A model generated the notes under the pieces. The model was not told the origin of the DNA and did not search any database. It saw nothing but the letters and a program-made list of their open reading frames with translations. DNA of 64,000 nt. Source: Scytalidium lignicola. Its lineage: Eukaryota; Ascomycota; Leotiomycetes. A program made the translations under genes and the position numbers. The stretch spans positions 62,001-126,000 of the forward strand of contig NCSJ02000090.1 in NCBI GenBank assembly GCA_002812745.2. The letters run 5' to 3'. Positions 24,063 to 36,128 of the stretch are shown here, piece after piece. Numbering within the stretch: position 1 is the stretch's first letter; each line of letters begins with the position of its first letter.

Positions 24063-25385
24063 TTCCAACCTCCAGCATCGGCCTTACAAACATACCGCAA
24101 CTCCAAATTCCGACTCGACGCCGACCTACGTCGATCTCTCAAATATCATGATTTAATGGCATCGTAATACGGCGTTTACAGCATATGAGCGACTCGTCCA
24201 GCTTTATTATAGCTCCTCGGTTATGCAGCGTTCTGGATCCTTTCGAATGTTCTCGCCCTGTATATATATTTATCACGCTTTCCCCCGGAACGCTCGATTT
24301 TAGGATTCACAGCGCTCCCAGTGATCGAGGAGTCCTTTTCCACCAATGTACACATTTTAATGATAATACGACCATACGACTCGCAATCGCCAGACGGTTT
24401 GGCTTCCGATTCGACAAATCGTTCAATCATACAAGCACACGGTATGATTGTGAGTCTAGGCAATGTCCTTCGCTTCTTTCAGACTCTTCCTTTTGTGAAG
24501 GAAGAGGGGTTGTTTATCTTTTTTGCACTTCGACTATTGTATGTTATAAACCACGTTCGCTAGAGTAACCGCCCCATTCGGCTGAGAGAGAATGGATGTG
24601 CTGGGCTCTTCTTCTCAGTCTCTCGCTAAATATAGATTTGGGTGGTGTTCCTGGGGCATGGGAATGGTGTTACTGGGCCCTTAGTTGGCCTTGTGGGGAT
24701 AATGGTTTTACTGGGAAGGAAAGTAGACTAATATTTTTCTTTTTGATTAAAAAAAGGGAATAATAGGGATACATCGGGGATTTAATGAGCATTGTATGCA
24801 TTACTATCGCTATAGAATTAGCACTCTTGGTGCGCTCTTGGAATGTTGGAAGTGCTCTTCACTTCTCGAAGGAAGGGGACAGGGAGGGTGATCAGAGGAT
24901 GAACAAGAACTTGGTACTTGTATGTCGAATGAGCATGGCCACCGCATTGAGTGGGTTGGCATCACTAGTAATAGTAGATTAATGAAGACGATGATAAGAA
25001 TCACATTCGCATCCCTCTATTGAAGTGTGACTTCCGCATATCTAGTATGAAAACAGATTTTTAATGCTAGAGAACCTCAAACATGACAATCAAGTAAATA
25101 TGCGTCAAGATATAGTTATAAGTTACAGAGGATTAAGAATATTCCGTTTGATCATTCATTTTCTTCGAAAGAGTTTAAGTAGGAGTACGGAACGTATGTA
25201 GGTATCATAAAGTATCATAAGCCGCAACAGCCCACAGAAGAAAGAAAAAAAAGCCCTCTTTCCGATTTTCCCAACGTTATTCAAAAAACAAGTCCATAAA
25301 ACGAAAATTGAAGCTTTCGCTTCAAACAACTACCACTAACACCAGCAACAATAACCAACAACAACCATCAATAGCATCAAAATGA
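24063..25385. other. Convergent 3' region of AUR1 and the CaM kinase gene
   Basis: 1.3 kb with no recognisable gene. The frames on both strands are short and domainless. It probably holds 3'UTRs. Confidence 0.6.
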
Positions 25386-26792
25386 CTACCTCCCGGAAAT
25401 CTTGGTAGCACTTGGAGCGCTCCAAAGCCCCTTGCTGGTCTCAACCTGCGCGGCATTCGTCTGTCCTTGTCCAGAATGCATCTCCACGCTGCCAGTGTCC
25501 GCCCGCGGAGCACTCCCTACTGCCGTGAATCCATCACCATTACGACTAGTTGTGTAACCCGAATCGACGTCCATTTCGTCGCCAAGATGAGCGTTTGCTC
25601 CTCCACTGGTTAACTTCCCTACGCCTTCAACGCCAGAGTCATGGTCGTGTTCCCTCAGAGGCTTAGCCCCGGGTACAGGGTCCTTGGATGTCGCGCCTTC
25701 CATGAAGCCATTCTGGCCTTCGCGAAGCTTGTTGATGGCGCGAACGGTGTCGATGGCAGCGTGCAGCGTCCTCCTGGCGTTGAAGTTCTTCTTCACCACT
25801 GGTAAAAGATCGCTTCCTCTACGGGATGGGTCCATGGCAGTCTGGGCGTCCACACCGACGACGAATGGATGAGATAAGGCTTCGTGAGCTGTCATGCGCT
25901 GTGTGGGATCGATTGTCAAGCACCGTCTAATGAAGTCTCGAGCTTGCAGCGAGACCCCGCGCCAGTACTCCACGGGTGTAAAGCTGTAGTCTGCGACGAG
26001 GATGGCCTGCATTTCCTCGAGATTGGAGTCACGGTCGAAAGGCGTGTAGCCGCAGAGTAAAAAGTACGTTATCACACCAATGGCCCAGATGTCAACTGGT
26101 TTGCCGTGTCCGGTCTTCTTGAAGATCTCCGGCGCCATATAGCCCGGTGTACCGCAGGTGGTTGTCAAGACATGGAATTGCTCTTCGTCCATTATTCTCG
26201 AAAGACCGAAGTCAGCAATTAGGAGATCGGCGTTGTCTTCTGGCGTACGGAAGAGGAGGTTTTCGGGTTTCAGATCGCGGTGGACGATGCCGTGGTCATG
26301 GAGGTATGCCACCGCCGAGAGAGTTGCGCGGATGAGATCGGCAGCATCCGATTCATAGTACGAGCCCTTTCTACAGATTCGGTCGAACAGTTCTCCTCCA
26401 AGAGCAAGATCTGTGACCAAGTAGAGGTTGTTCATGGTTTCAAAGTAGTCGACTAAGGTGAGGATGTTCTGATGACCCATGGACACTTTGCTTAGGACTG
26501 CGATCTCATTGCGGACCTAGATTTAAAGATTCCCAAATCAGTCGTCTTTCTCTACCAGTAATCCGGAAATCCTCAAAATATATCTCAAGCTAAGTCATAC
26601 CATATGCTCGCGCCCTGCCATCAGTCGCTTGTTAATCACCTTGGCGGCATAATACCGCCCGGTATCAATGTGTACACATTCTTTTACTACAGAGTATGAC
26701 CCTGCGCCGAGTGTCTTTCCTGTCTTATATCGACAGGCCTGAATCTGGGGTTTGCCGGGCTGGCTACCATCTTGTGATTTCTGATAGCTCAT
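25386..26792 (-). CDS. Calcium/calmodulin-dependent protein kinase (CMK1/2, CmkA type)
   Basis: Exons 26601-26792 and 25386-26516 encode 440 residues around an 84-nt intron. The kinase domain starts near residue 22: glycine loop TLGAGSYSVVKE, ATP-binding lysine in AAKVINK (residue 51), catalytic HRDLKPEN, Mg-binding DFGLS, then TCGTPGYMAPEI, and later TIDPTQRMTAHEALSHPF. All catalytic residues are present, and the activation-loop threonine is in the VLTTTCGTPGY segment. After the domain comes a basic amphipathic stretch, FNARRTLHAAIDTVRAINKL, that fits an autoinhibitory/calmodulin-binding segment. The last 100 residues are disordered. The kinase responds to Ca2+/calmodulin in stress and morphogenesis pathways. 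The position among CMK paralogues is not resolved. Confidence 0.92.
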
Positions 26793-27689
26793 TGCAGGTC
26801 ATATATGGGGTCAGGGACCGCGGGGCATAAGCGTGCCACTCCGATAAGGCAGTTCTCTTAGCGAGTCAAGGACGATATATAGGAAAATGTTAGATACACG
26901 ATATTGTCGAGATTCGAGATAATTGAACTGAGAGGACTAGAAGTCAGGAGAATGTCTGCTTGGGGAGCTGAGAAGTCCTCTGCTGACAGTTGCTCGTCTT
27001 TCGCCAGCTAAATTCTCAGCTTCGCATTTGAGACGTCCCCGGTCGTTATCACTTTCAGCGGAGGAGTGGCAAGCGAGAGCCTGTGGTTGGTCGCCTTGAC
27101 TGCATTATGGATGGTTGCACTAATACTAATACGGTTTCAGGGGCATCAGTTAGCATGAGCTTGAGGTTCAGCCTTTTAGGAAGGTTAAAGATCTATTCTT
27201 AGCCATGACCAAGGGATGAGAGAGGTAAAATTCCACAACCAGATATCTAATTTCGCCTGGGATTAATTAGAGGTATTTTCACAAATCTTCCGTTATTGGT
27301 TGTTTTAGCAATCTTTAGGCTTAGGGTGGGTACTTAAGGTAGCTGCACAGCCTCTCTCTATAAGGTTTAGATACTGTATTGACTACGTCTTGTCTGGACT
27401 TTCATGCAGCGTGTGGCTCTGACTGAGTATTCCGATAGACGGTTCCTGCATGGCCCCTCATCTGAAGCCTGTTAATTACATTCCCTCTATGTCGAGGCCG
27501 CCATTCCTTGACACCCTTACTACCCACTCGTTGCCACTGTCAATTAGAGCATCCTAATTGTCATATCACTGTATAGAACCCGGAAAGTTAAGTACCTGTA
27601 GTAGCATAGCAGTCTCTATTAGGAGACAGAAAGTCCCCGGTCGTTGGATATTTCACCAAGATTCTAAATGATAAACGCTGGATCGCCAG
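26793..27689. other. Intergenic region upstream of the CaM kinase gene
   Basis: About 900 nt that hold the kinase promoter and the 3' end of the next minus-strand gene. No further gene was seen. Confidence 0.6.
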
Positions 27690-28457
27690 CTAGAAATCTC
27701 CAGAACGGCCACTGCGCCTGGCTTTCTTCTTATCTCCATGTATCTTTTTCGTCTTGAGACGAGCATCATTCTCCAATTTATGCCTAAACAAAATTAGGAA
27801 CTAGCACTTACATCAAACCTGCCTTTTAATATCCAGGATACAGTTGCCAATAGGAGCATAATAACTTACAATTTTTCAACTTTCTTTCTCTGCTCAGCAG
27901 AGGTTACACCAGGTATTCGATGTTTAAAAACTCGTTGAATCTCTTCATTTAGCCTAGCATAGGTCTCCTCCAGGTTTTTTGTTTGGTCCCGATGAGTGTC
28001 ACACTGGATACTAATCGAGTCAGAAGACGCAACATAATAACTACTGTTTCGAAGTTCGGGAATTAGTATATTTGGTATATGAAGTTTCAGAGAGCTCATT
28101 GGCCAGACAGTTGTTGCTTTTGAACTCGTCCTAGAAGAGAATTATTAGCAGATTGGAGATATGGTTTTGCCATATGCGGATATACTTGTTGACTTTCTGC
28201 CCTCCAGGCCCTGAGGAGCGAGAGAACTCTGTCTTCCCCAGTTTCCTCGATATTGTATTTTTGTCGAACTGCTCATACCATTTTCGAGCTTCTTCGTTCC
28301 TTGCCAAGTTATTTGGATCTTCATAGGGGCTCGCTCGTGATACAAGTGATCTCGTGACCTGCAAGCGCGTTGGCTGATCGAGACCAGCTCGCAGCGCAGG
28401 AGAATGGCTCCTCAATATCGCAAATGTCTTTGACACGTAGAATTTGATGGGTACCAT
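27690..28457 (-). CDS. Mitochondrial GGQ peptide-release-factor-like protein (Pth4/ICT1-type)
   Basis: Exons 28186-28457, 27870-28130 and 27690-27783 encode 208 residues, with introns of 55 and 86 nt. A basic, acid-poor N-terminus (ILRSHSPALRAGLDQP...RSLVSRASP) looks like a mitochondrial presequence. Then comes the class I release-factor catalytic motif in SRSSGPGGQKVNKTSSKATT; GGQ is the universal peptidyl-tRNA hydrolysis tripeptide. The C-terminus is lysine-rich (KTKKIHGDKKKARRSGR), as in ICT1-type proteins that bind the empty mRNA channel of stalled ribosomes. There is no codon-recognition domain, so it should act codon-independently to rescue stalled mitoribosomes. It resembles yeast Pth4 (YOL114C) most; the human MTRFR-type relative is an alternative. 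Confidence 0.85.
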
Positions 28458-29128
28458 ACTTCAAATTCCGAATACAAGTATGTATTGTGTGACTCTCGCT
28501 ACTTCTTTCACTTCTACTGCTGGTCCTGACTTAATGAATGTGTAAAACCAAATTTCCGGCACCAATTAAATCATATCTCCTTTAGTAACACAATCAGTCT
28601 ATCAACTGACCGTATAAATTAGTATATAAAGTATAGACGAAAATATCGTACGGACTATTCTTAAAAGATAGAAATTAATATGGTGAACTATTAACCGCTG
28701 AATCTGATATCGGTAAGCGCGCTAAACATTACTAAGCGCGATCCTCCGAGTGAGTCCCGAAAAGTTTAACCTTCTTCTTCCCACCTTGCTTAGACTTCTT
28801 CCTTTATCTCAGCTTCTTGACAATCGTCACCCTCACCTCAGCAACCATCGAGAGCCTGGAAGTACGGCTCGTTACTCTCAAAGCCTTTAAGAGAGCTGCC
28901 TTATTAGCCTTCCTTGACCCACGCGATAGGTGCAAAAGCTGCAAAGCCGATCTCGTCATAACCCCAGCCTCGTTCTTAGTCTGCCCAAATTTCTTTCACG
29001 CAATATCACTCGCAATTCTTGACATCGATGCCCTTTCCTTTGTAAGTCGGGCCAGTTAGATACGACTAGTATCTATTACGTCTATGTTGATGATCAAACT
29101 GGCTGTCTGATGACTGCACTCTCGACTT
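28458..29128. other. Divergent promoter region, release-factor gene / NAB3
   Basis: 671 nt. An 80-codon plus-strand frame at 28817-29059 has no domain. A possible 5'UTR intron (GTAAGT at 29042) could end at ACAACAG just after the chosen NAB3 ATG, so this boundary is uncertain. Confidence 0.5.
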
Positions 29129-31887
29129 ATGACAACAGACGCGCCTGAGTTCCATTCCAAACCCTTGACACCATTCTCTCCCACTCCAGTCCATCCCCCA
29201 GAACCTGAGAAGATACCGGTTCTCCAAAATCAAATCGACCCAATATTCAATATGACCTCAACCCATATGGATTCTCAGAAGGATCTAGTCCTACCAGATG
29301 TAACTGCACCGGTCCATCCTGTTGAGCCCACCGCGCCGTCTGAACACGATGACTCCATACCTGATGAATCCAGCTTCTCTGATGCGTACGCGGAGGAGCA
29401 GACAGATGAGGTGCAGACAAATAAATCGGGTCTTCGAAGCGAAGATGCAGAGGGGGAGGAAGATGATGATTATGCAATGACATTTGACTCGAGCGAGGAG
29501 GATCATTCAGATAATCAAGAAAAACCAACAACTGTTGAACAAACCACGCTGCCCGAATCTGTTTCAATGACGGCCTACGAGACAACGCAATCCACTACCG
29601 ACGTTCCCAAGAGTGTGCCTGAAGCTCAACCTTCCCTTGCCAACCCTCCTCCTGCCCATCCCACGGAGCCCGATGCCGTCGCCAGTACCACATCTACAGG
29701 CCTCCCGACCAGTGTCCCTACCGAGACAGTATCATCCGAAGCTGCCAAGGTTGAACAAGATGTTGCTGGTGGAGGAATAGACATTCAACAGTTGCTCGAT
29801 AATATTACAGCTAATGCTGGGAATAACGCCTCTGCCAATGCTACCAAGTCACCATCTGCAAATGCTAGCCTTCCCCAAACTGGTCCAACCCTCCTTGCAC
29901 CACCGCATGCCAGTCTCCCTCCACGCCCACAACCCTTGCCTCAACCACCACCACGTACAGCATACCCATCGCAGGACGATCTCCAAAACTATTTTGCCGG
30001 AGCGTCAAACTTCCGCCAACCACAATCTGGCTCCTATGGGCCTCCTGGTGTAATCCCATCCATAGCTGCTCCTGGTGCACCGGGTACATTCACCGCTGGG
30101 GCCAGCGGTTTACCTCCTCCTCCACCGGCCTCTTTCCAGCCTCCTCTTACCGTAGCCGGAACAAACCAAGCCATTTCGGCACCATATCCTCAAGTCCAAC
30201 GATTGACTAGCCAAGATTACCCAGCCAGATCTATTGAGAATTCCGATGAGCGTGATGAAGCTGACCGACCTTGGGGACCAACAGTTCAAAAGCTATATGA
30301 TGATTTTTTAGGAGACGAGCGTCATTATGTTACAGAGGGTACATGGGACAAATTTCCCGTTGGCTCAAGGTTATTTATTGGTATGTGTATCCTTAGCCGC
30401 TTTACCTCCCCTATAGCTGACAGGTGCAAATAGGAAATCTTCCTACCGAGAAAGTCACGAAACGTGATCTTTTCCACGTATTTTATAAATATGGCAGATT
30501 GGCACAAATATCACTCAAGCAAGCGTACGGTTTTGTGCAATTTCACGATGCCAATGCATGCTATACAGCTCTTGATCGAGAACAGGGCCAGGAAGTCAGG
30601 GGTCGGAAAATGCGTATGTTGATACTTTTTAACTAAGTTGTATATGGTATGCTAATTACTAGCAAAGATCTTGAGATATCGAAACCACAAAAGAACAGTC
30701 GTAACGCACAAAACAACGCTGCGCAATCAAGAAGATCACGATCTCCAGATTACAGTAGAGGAGGTAATGCGGACCGTGGACGTCATGGTCAAGGTGGAGG
30801 TCGAGGACCTGATCGCCAGAATGCACGTGTACCTGCTGACAGAGATGAATTTGGTCGGACAGTTCGTGCACGTGATGATTATCGACCAGGCCGCTCTCCT
30901 TCACCATCAAGGGCCTACCGAGCACGTGATGATTATACTCCCCATGGAAGAGATTACTATGATGGACGTGATCGAAGACGTAGTCGGTCGCGTTCCCCTT
31001 ACGGCCGGAGAGACAATGGAAGATATCGTGAGAGGAGTTTAAGTCCTAGAGCACGAGAAGCGAACGCCGATGCGGACCTTCAAATTCCCCGACGGGATCT
31101 TCGTGATGTACCAGATGTTCAAATAATTCTGATGCAAGAATTAGACCGAGGCTTTGTGTCGTGGGTAGAAGGAGAGTTTCGTACACGAGCTGTGAAGACT
31201 GAGACTATGTTTCTCAGTCCCCGTCTTCCTCTCGATGCCGTTATCCGGCGTCAAATTCTAGAAGGAGTTCATGCTGTATCACAGCTTGATATGCGATCAC
31301 AGAACAGCAGCAAGATACCTCTCCAGGTTTTCGATCGACAAGGTGGAGCCAACAACGTTCGCTTTGACGAGTATCGAGATCTTGATCCAAGGATTGCAGC
31401 TGAACTGGTTATTCGTGCGAAACAAACGCAACCTCAGATTCCTCCATCCTATGCTCAACCTCAGTATGCAACTAATCAACCATACCAACCTCCCTCTGCA
31501 GCAGCTGCAGTTCCTGCTACTAACCCAACGGCAAATCTCGCTGCCTTAGTCGGCCAGTTAGACAACAATACTCTACAGAAACTTCTAGGCAGTCTGAATT
31601 CATTAGCACCACAACAAACACCCCAAGCACCTAACGTTCCTCCAACCACAAACTCATCAATCGATCTCGCAAATCTCCTTGGTGGACTCAAATCACAACA
31701 ACCACCCCCTCAAGTGTATCCACCACAGCAATCTCAACTAGATCCTTACGCTAGTTTAGCAAACAACCCGGCTCTTGCGTCTCTCCTTGGTAGTGCGGCT
31801 CCTCAGCAACAGGCACAACCTCAGCCTCAGCAATCGGCTCAGCAAGTGCAGAATATTATGGCTCAGCTAGCTAAGTTCCGGCAATGA
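29129..31887 (+). CDS. NAB3: Nuclear polyadenylated RNA-binding protein Nab3
   Basis: Exons 29129-30380, 30434-30613 and 30668-31887 encode 883 residues. The first 400 residues are acidic and proline-rich (EDAEGEEDDDYAMTFDSSEE). One RRM follows around residue 415: RLFIGNLPTEKVTKRDLFHV (RNP2) and AYGFVQFHDANAC (RNP1). The second intron (54 nt) must end at CAAAG for the frame to give GRKMHLEISKPQKN, the usual Nab3 continuation. Next come RS/RD-rich repeats and a C-terminal Q-rich segment with helical NTLQKLLGSLNSL and IDLANLLGGL motifs like those through which yeast Nab3 self-assembles. Nab3 works with Nrd1 and Sen1 to terminate short non-coding RNA transcription in yeast. The start is the first ATG of the frame; a 5'UTR intron could move it. 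Confidence 0.85.
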
Positions 31888-32239
31888 ATGTAAGGATTTT
31901 GTAAAATTGGAAGTTTTAGAGAGTTTGCATTGGGATTTTCAGGGGTGGGTTAGTGAGATTTGGAGTTGAATTTGCAGAGCAGCTCAAGACCTTGCTTGCT
32001 AGCGAATGGAATTAAGAACTCTTAGCATTTACATATTTTCTTTTCATTTNAAAAAAAAGCGGCATCTTTCTATTTTCTGGTGTTACATTGTATATAATCC
32101 CGTTTTTTTCCAGTTCCCGAACGCCAATATGCATGTAATTCCCTTCCCCCAGACATGATTGGTACCTTGATACAGATGGTTGTACATATTGAGAAGTACA
32201 TATAGAGGAGCGATGCTCACAAATCGCCAAGATATTGCT
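31888..32239. other. Convergent 3' region of NAB3 and the LETM1-like gene
   Basis: 352 nt, with an N next to an A run at 32050. No gene was seen. Confidence 0.6.
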
Positions 32240-33298
32240 TTAGGAGTTTCTTGGTCTCCCTGGCCATACCGAAGGCCTATTCAGAATGTTAGGCTAAATT
32301 TTGACCTCATTACTAGCATTTCCTTACCTTGTGAGAAGTAATTGTTCCATGGGAGCCTTCTCCCTTGACCTCAACCAAACACTCAAATCCGTTCTCAGCT
32401 GGGTCTCCGGCTTCCCCAAAACATCGATGCCCCTGTCCACACATGCCATCTTAACTTCTTCAATATCCATAATCCCAACTCCACCATTACTAGCAATAAG
32501 CAAATCATCCATCTTCAAGTATTCGAGCCGTCGCCCCAGCTTGGCCCGTAATACCGAGCTAGGTAGGCCACCAACCCAATCCCACATCCGCGCACTCAAC
32601 CCCAGACTCGAAGCAACATGTATCAATTGCGGCCGTCCCAACTTCTCCACGCCTGCCTCCTTGGGAGGCTCAGTCGTCAACTCCCGAAAGCTCCTCGCCC
32701 GGCGGTCCTCGAGCTTCTTCCTATCGCTATCAATCTGCTTCGGGATTCTGCAGGTCCAGGGCACGACTCCGGACAGCGCAATCACTACCAAGGGAGTCAT
32801 CTCACCACAGACAATGAACACCAGGGCGAATATGGGAACACGCTTCACATCGTGCCAATTCCTCGCCAGCAGCAGGAAATCGGAACGGGTGAGGTAGCCG
32901 TCAGTAATGGCGGCGCTGATGTTGCCGCGGTACTTGGTATCTATAGTGTCTTGGATGGGACGTGCGGCCATGAAGTTGGTATAGATGTTCTTTACGCCGG
33001 TCTTGTAGAATGAGAGGTAGGCCTTGCCTAAGGCGAGCAGGTAAGGGAAGGTCGATTGGTTTGAGGCCCGGGTTGGGAGGGTGAGAGGAGGTGGGAGAGT
33101 CGTTAGTGGTCCATTGATCTTGTTTCGAGTCTGGATAGAGCCGGCAGATGTCTGCTTCGAAGTTGCAGTTGAGGCATGGCGTCGTTGTGGGTGGAGAGAG
33201 GATGCCAAGAGAAATTGGGATTTGAAGAGAAGATCATGAGAAGAAGAAAAGGGAAGAAAGGATGGATTGCGCAGAGAGCGCACAGAGAGAGGTGTCAT
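32240..33298 (-). CDS. Short LETM1-like mitochondrial inner-membrane protein
   Basis: Exons 32328-33298 and 32240-32276 encode 335 residues. The 51-nt intron (GTAAGG...AATAG) gives the end LLLTRPSVWPGRPRNS. The N-terminus (SVRSLRNPSFLPF...HPQRRHASTATS) is a typical mitochondrial presequence. It is followed by a LETM1 ribosome-binding-type domain: YLTRSDFLLLARNWHDVKRV, a hydrophobic segment VPIFALVFIVCGEMTPLVVI, then RPQLIHVASSLGLSARMWDW. LETM1/Mdm38 proteins help mitochondrial K+/H+ exchange and bind mitoribosomes. This protein is shorter than Mdm38 (over 500 residues in yeast) and lacks its EF-hand and coiled-coil tail, so it is a separate small fungal group. I infer an inner-membrane location; the exact role is open. 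Confidence 0.82.
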
Positions 33299-34118
33299 TG
33301 CATTAAGAATTAGAGAGCGGGTCCACCGATTAGATGCTTTTAAGGAATGGAAGGAATCAGGGCAACAAGGACGCTGGATTTATCAGAGATCCAGCCAAAA
33401 CTTTTTCAATTCTGCTGATGGATGTTTGGGTCTGCCGCGACCATCCCCATAGGCTCCCCGTCCAGCGGGTGTGTGCTTACTTATTAGCGGCGGACCCTTC
33501 GGTGCTGCAACGTTCTGGATCTTTCCCACTTTAAGATGGATGCATCCACTGCCCGATAAAATGGATTACAAGAACATTCGCAGCGAAGATATACTAGAGA
33601 TAGAAAAAAAGGTCCTAGAATTGTATTTGTGGGCCCTCTTCAAAAGACAATCTGGAAGCTAGTATCAAAAACCACAATACAACACGATCTTTACAGTAAG
33701 AGCGAGAAAATGCCTATCACGAATCATCCAGGATCGTGCTGAGCCAGCAAGCGGGCGTTCAGGCTAGTGCGGCGTCACTGTATTGCGTGCCCTGTTGTCT
33801 CCGACCAACAGCGACCAGCAGAAATCCGAGAGAACAGATCTCATCTTATCTGATTAATCAAAGAACGATGCAGCATCCACAATCCACACAACTCCCGTGT
33901 CTCTAAACACCATCTTTAGATTTTATTGCTACAAGCCAATTGGACGGATTATTTCTCTCGGATATCTCGACAAGGTGTTGTGCCCGGAAGAGCCGTGCCA
34001 GCCAGGCCAGGTACCCCGCGCGTAGCTTGTATTAATACCTCTCTACCGCCCAAATTTCTACAACGTCTGCTCTTTCCCCGAGCAGGAGTACATATATAAT
34101 TACCTCAAAGGGGAAACC
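33299..34118. other. Divergent promoter region, LETM1-like / reductase
   Basis: 820 nt between start codons. A TACAGTA word lies at 33692. No gene was recognised. Confidence 0.55.
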
Positions 34119-36128
34119 ATGGGCTGGCCATATCACTTCCCCAGCTTAACGAAAGAGCAGAGCCATGCGCGTCGACTGGTTCTTAATCGATATGGTCATT
34201 ACGCCCAGCTCTCCTGCTTGGTCCCGGTGGTAGCCTACCAGCTATACCGGCTCGCCTCGTGGGTATATACAGAGAGGCGCAAAACAGCAATTGGATACTC
34301 TGCCGTTCCTGGATCGCCAGTTGCGAAGAAGTTTGGTGATTCGACATTAGGGTCCTTGACTCGCAAATGGAGGAAATGGAAGTGGTGGCTCGAAGGCGAA
34401 GTAGCACCAGGCTGGGGACTTCGGGAGCAGTGGATTGGCGGACTGGGTTGGACAGCATGGCTATTATTCTGTTGTATCAACGAGACTGGCGACGGTACGT
34501 ATATGTTGACTCTTGCATATCCTACAACTCTTGTAATATTTCTTTTACTTGTCAAAGGTAGAGCTAGTCATTCAGCTTCACCTGCTACAAGATTTAAATA
34601 TTCTAATCCCACNTTTTTTTCTACTCCGATGCTATCCTTTCTCCTATTCAGCTCCTCTCTATTACTTTCTAAAGTATGCAATATAATGCCTCTTAATTCT
34701 ATATATTCAATTGCTTCTGGGTACAAGAGACATCTGGCTGTCTTTGGTAGCCGACCTTTCTCGGGGTCTGAAGCTAATGCCAGGTTCTTAGATTATTTTC
34801 ATATCACCAAACGGTTTGGCACGGTAGCAGCCTCCCAGTTTCCTATCCACTACATGCTCTCTATGAAGTCTCGCGTTTCACCAGTGGCCTTCCTATTTCA
34901 GACTTCACACGTGGAAATCAACAAATGGCATCGAGTTCTCGGCAAAATAATCATCCTGATCCTGTTTCTACACGCGACATTCTACATGAATTACTTTTTC
35001 CAAAAGGGAATTCTGCTGGACCGTCTAACACATAAGGTACCTCTTATAGGAGTGATTTCTTTCAGCTCAATGCTGGTTTTGGGAACTACAAGTCTAGCCA
35101 CCATCCGACGCTGGAGTTATCGACTGTTCTTCATCTTTCATCTATTCATCGGAGTTGCACTTTTACCACTCCTCTTCTTCCACACCAGTCACTTACGTAT
35201 TTACATGATAGAATCCTTGTTTCTGTTCATTATCGATATTGCGGCCAGAAAACTGGACACTGTCACCGAATTCGCCATAGTATCGCATGTACCGAGTTCA
35301 AAGTTGGTGAAGATCATTGTTCCAGCACCACAATCCAAACTTGTACGGTTTAGAGCTGCGCCAGGACAGCATGTGTATCTATCTATTCCATCCGAAAGCA
35401 TACCTAAGAGCATGCCAAGGGCTATGATCCATGAACTTCTTTTCAACCCTTTTAGTGTCGCCAACGTCTCTGCAACAGATATCACACTGGTTGTTCGCGC
35501 TCTTAATGGACCGACGACAATCGCCTTGAAACAGTTAGCAAATCTAACAAAGGCAAAGCCACCGTTGAATATCGAGGGTCCATATGGAACATCAAAAAAC
35601 TTTCCGAATCTGGTGGAGAACTTTGATAGGATATTATTGGTAGCCGGAGGAGTTGGTGCAACGTTTATCCTACCTATTTATCAGAGTTTAAAAGAGCAGT
35701 TGGATGTGGATTCTACAAGCTCAAGTAAAATCACTTTTATCTGGTCGGTGCGATCAGCGGCAGAGGCTAGCTGGCCAGTTGATTCCGAGGAAAGAAGCAT
35801 CGTAAATACGGATGAGAATATAGAGGTCTTTGTCACGAGAGGCAAATTCGATGATGCAGACGATACAAATGAGCATGTCTCACGGGATGGCGCCGTGGAG
35901 CTAGAAGACTTGAACCGAGCAGAAGAGTCCATTAAGATTAGAGGCGGCCATCATCGTCCTCATCTACAAAAGATTGTGGATGATGCATTCTCCCATGGAA
36001 AGGAGGAAAGGGTTGCCATCTTAGTCTGTGGACCGGTAGAGATGGCAAAGGAACTGAGGACGCATGTTGGAGATTGGGTGGAGAAGGGGAGATATGTCTG
36101 GTGGCACGATGAGAGTTTTGGCTGGTAG
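34119..36128 (+). CDS. Ferric reductase/NADPH oxidase-like transmembrane flavocytochrome
   Basis: Exons 34119-34494 and 34792-36128 encode 570 residues. The 297-nt intron (GTACGT...GAAGCTAATG...TTCTTAG) rejoins NETGDD to YFHITKRFGTVAASQFPIHY. The intron is a multiple of three and has no stop, so unspliced RNA could also be read through (669 residues). The membrane domain has paired histidines for two hemes (WHRVLGKIIILILFLHATFY; FFIFHLFIGVALLPLLFFHT). The cytosolic part has an FAD-binding loop (RAAPGQHVYLSIP, then LLFNPFSVAN) and NADPH-binding segments (ILLVAGGVGATFILPIY; AILVCGPVEMAKEL). Such proteins move electrons from NADPH across a membrane to Fe3+ or another acceptor. The substrate cannot be told from sequence. 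Confidence 0.88.
   Translation: MGWPYHFPSLTKEQSHARRLVLNRYGHYAQLSCLVPVVAYQLYRLASWVYTERRKTAIGYSAVPGSPVAKKFGDSTLGSLTRKWRKWKWWLEGEVAPGWGLREQWIGGLGWTAWLLFCCINETGDGTYMLTLAYPTTLVIFLLLVKGRASHSASPATRFKYSNPXFFSTPMLSFLLFSSSLLLSKVCNIMPLNSIYSIASGYKRHLAVFGSRPFSGSEANARFLDYFHITKRFGTVAASQFPIHYMLSMKSRVSPVAFLFQTSHVEINKWHRVLGKIIILILFLHATFYMNYFFQKGILLDRLTHKVPLIGVISFSSMLVLGTTSLATIRRWSYRLFFIFHLFIGVALLPLLFFHTSHLRIYMIESLFLFIIDIAARKLDTVTEFAIVSHVPSSKLVKIIVPAPQSKLVRFRAAPGQHVYLSIPSESIPKSMPRAMIHELLFNPFSVANVSATDITLVVRALNGPTTIALKQLANLTKAKPPLNIEGPYGTSKNFPNLVENFDRILLVAGGVGATFILPIYQSLKEQLDVDSTSSSKITFIWSVRSAAEASWPVDSEERSIVNTDENIEVFVTRGKFDDADDTNEHVSRDGAVELEDLNRAEESIKIRGGHHRPHLQKIVDDAFSHGKEERVAILVCGPVEMAKELRTHVGDWVEKGRYVWWHDESFGW

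Noticed and set aside
28817..29059. 80-codon frame upstream of NAB3
   Set aside because: No domain and in the divergent promoter; likely part of the leader.
32301..32897. 198-codon plus-strand frame opposite the LETM1-like gene
   Set aside because: It lies on the antisense strand of a real gene and has no recognisable domain.
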